A DNA stretch of 64,000 bases from Parvibaculaceae bacterium Mf 1.05b.01. GTDB lineage: Bacteria > Pseudomonadota > Alphaproteobacteria > Parvibaculales > Parvibaculaceae. The position numbers and the translations under genes are program-made. The notes below the pieces were generated by a model. The model saw only the letters and a program-made list of their open reading frames with translations. It was not told the DNA's origin and searched no databases. Positions 63,099 to 64,000 of this stretch are shown one piece after another; the first letter of the stretch is position 1; every line of letters starts with the position of its first letter. The stretch lies in NCBI GenBank assembly GCA_000509225.1, contig BAOK01000001.1, positions 1,116,001 through 1,180,000 of the forward strand, given 5' to 3'.

Positions 63099-64000
63099 TT
63101 AGTCCTCCGCCCACCAGGTATTTATTTTGTATCCGTAGAGGGATGTTTCTTCAGGATGCTTCAGACGGGCCCAATGAGCGACCCACTGATCCGGCTGATA
63201 AAAGAGGGGAATAACATAGTCCCCGGACAACAAGACCCGGTCGAGTGCTCTAACGGCCGCCACAAACTCATCTCGTTCGCGGGCCGCGAGCATGGCTTCA
63301 ATCATGCCGTCGACCGCCGGTTCCCTCACGCCCATGTAATTGCGCGTCCCGTCCTGATCAGCAGCGTCTACTCCCCAGTAAAAGCTCTGTTCATTTCCTG
63401 GCGATAGGGATGCGTACCAAAAATTGAAAATCATATCGAAGTCGTATGTCTGGCGAAGCTGCTGATATTGGCTCGAATCGACGTAGCGGACATTACCTTC
63501 CACTCCGATGCTCTTGAGGGCATCGGAATAGTTCAACGCCAGGCGTTGATCTTCTGGCGTTGCGACCGTGATCTCGAACGAAAGAGGCTGGCTCGATGCA
63601 GCATCGACCATCACACCGTCCTTGATGACCCAGCCAGCGTTCTCCAGCGCCTTAATCGCGTCCCGTCGGTTCTGACGATTGCGCGCTGTGCCATCGCTCA
63701 CTGGTGCAATAAAGCCGTTGGCCATTATGTCGTCGCTGACGACGCCCGCATAAGGGGCGAGAAGGGTACGTTCGACATCGCTTGCAGGGCGACCTGTGCT
63801 TGCTAGCTCAGAGCCGTCATAGAAGCTTTGTGTGCGCTTGTAAGCGCTGTAGTAAAAATTTGTATTTACCCATTCAAAATCGAAGACAAGTCCCAGGGCG
63901 GCGCGTACTTTTGGATCGCTGAACACAGCACGGCGTGTGTTGTAGACGAGTGCGCGCATGCCAGATGGTGTTGCTTTCGTGAAACTCAGCAGCTCAATCC
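63099..64000 (-). CDS. ABC transporter substrate-binding protein (SBP_bac_5), 5' end outside window
   Basis: Periplasmic peptide/oligopeptide-type binding protein, C-terminal part only (about 300 residues). The frame is open to the window edge upstream of an internal Met at 63959 (reading ...FTKATPSGMRALVYNTRR). Family signatures are FSDPKVRAAL and the C-terminal region FYQPDQWVAHW, typical of the SBP_bac_5 fold (quoted without the flanks). The upstream permease genes would lie outside the window. It is coupled to the nitronate monooxygenase. Ligand unknown. Confidence 0.92.
   Translation of the reverse strand, partial: IELLSFTKATPSGMRALVYNTRRAVFSDPKVRAALGLVFDFEWVNTNFYYSAYKRTQSFYDGSELASTGRPASDVERTLLAPYAGVVSDDIMANGFIAPVSDGTARNRQNRRDAIKALENAGWVIKDGVMVDAASSQPLSFEITVATPEDQRLALNYSDALKSIGVEGNVRYVDSSQYQQLRQTYDFDMIFNFWYASLSPGNEQSFYWGVDAADQDGTRNYMGVREPAVDGMIEAMLAARERDEFVAAVRALDRVLLSGDYVIPLFYQPDQWVAHWARLKHPEETSLYGYKINTWWAED

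Noticed and set aside
1-64000. CRISPR arrays, insertion sequences and integration repeats
   Set aside because: No regularly spaced repeats, transposase or integrase genes, or duplicated tRNA end were seen on reading both strands; a repeat-finding program was not available.

Overview
The window comes from the chromosome of an alphaproteobacterium. The gene order uvrA-ssb-gyrA-coaD-peptidyl-prolyl isomerase(s)-queA-tgt, and the later order glmU-glmS ... DUF502-recG-sdhE-mfd, are typical alphaproteobacterial arrangements. The many acyl-CoA, CaiB/BaiF, SDR, amidase and VOC genes fit a lipid- or aromatic-degrading marine-type lineage of the Rhizobiales/Parvibaculales sort; that placement is inference. 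I see no phage genes, transposases or CRISPR arrays.

Layout. 1-7,034: two tandem amidases, a Tat-exported PhoD-like phosphatase, a subtilisin-like protease and a membrane protein. 7,044-18,214: housekeeping block with uvrA (histone-H1-like tail), a GNAT acetyltransferase, ssb, gyrA, coaD, one exported and one cytosolic cyclophilin, queA and tgt. 18,291-27,953: accessory block containing two DUF2920-type alpha/beta-hydrolase paralogues, a tRNA-Lys(UUU), a YHYH-domain protein, a fatty-acyl-AMP-ligase-like enzyme with its own acyl carrier protein, a SPOR lipoprotein, a dead-GTPase CysN-CysC fusion and galE. 28,098-33,333: a membrane-bound UDP-sugar 4,6-dehydratase, glmU and glmS. 33,402-46,548: DUF805, TPR-SPOR and DUF454 proteins, a KAS III-like protein without its catalytic Cys paired with a thiolase, a methyltransferase/LysR pair, and an operon of uncharacterised acyl-CoA-linked genes. 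46,729-54,061: DUF502, recG, sdhE, mfd and a DsbA-family oxidoreductase. 54,223-64,000: catabolic genes (SDR, acyl-CoA ligase, CaiB/BaiF, VOC, amidohydrolase, nitronate monooxygenase, partial peptide-binding protein), with a tandem pair of orphan proteins at 55,110-56,476.

The most interesting system is at 18.3-24.0 kb. An adenylate-forming enzyme and a dedicated carrier protein in an overlapping operon with a DUF2920 hydrolase-fold protein, plus a second DUF2920 paralogue nearby, reproduce the gene content of part of the Campylobacter flagellin-glycan locus (the '617 family' genes next to an activating enzyme and an ACP). Here the block sits beside UDP-GlcNAc synthesis (glmU, glmS), a UDP-GlcNAc-type 4,6-dehydratase, galE and an APS-kinase fusion. 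The inference is an ACP-dependent acyl- or aminoacyl-decoration pathway for a surface sugar.

Other points to check: the orphan tandem family (85 N-terminal residues align without a gap), the Cys-to-Gln KAS III-like protein, loss of zinc ligands in Tgt, an altered quinolone-site residue in GyrA, and a Lys/Ala-rich tail on UvrA.
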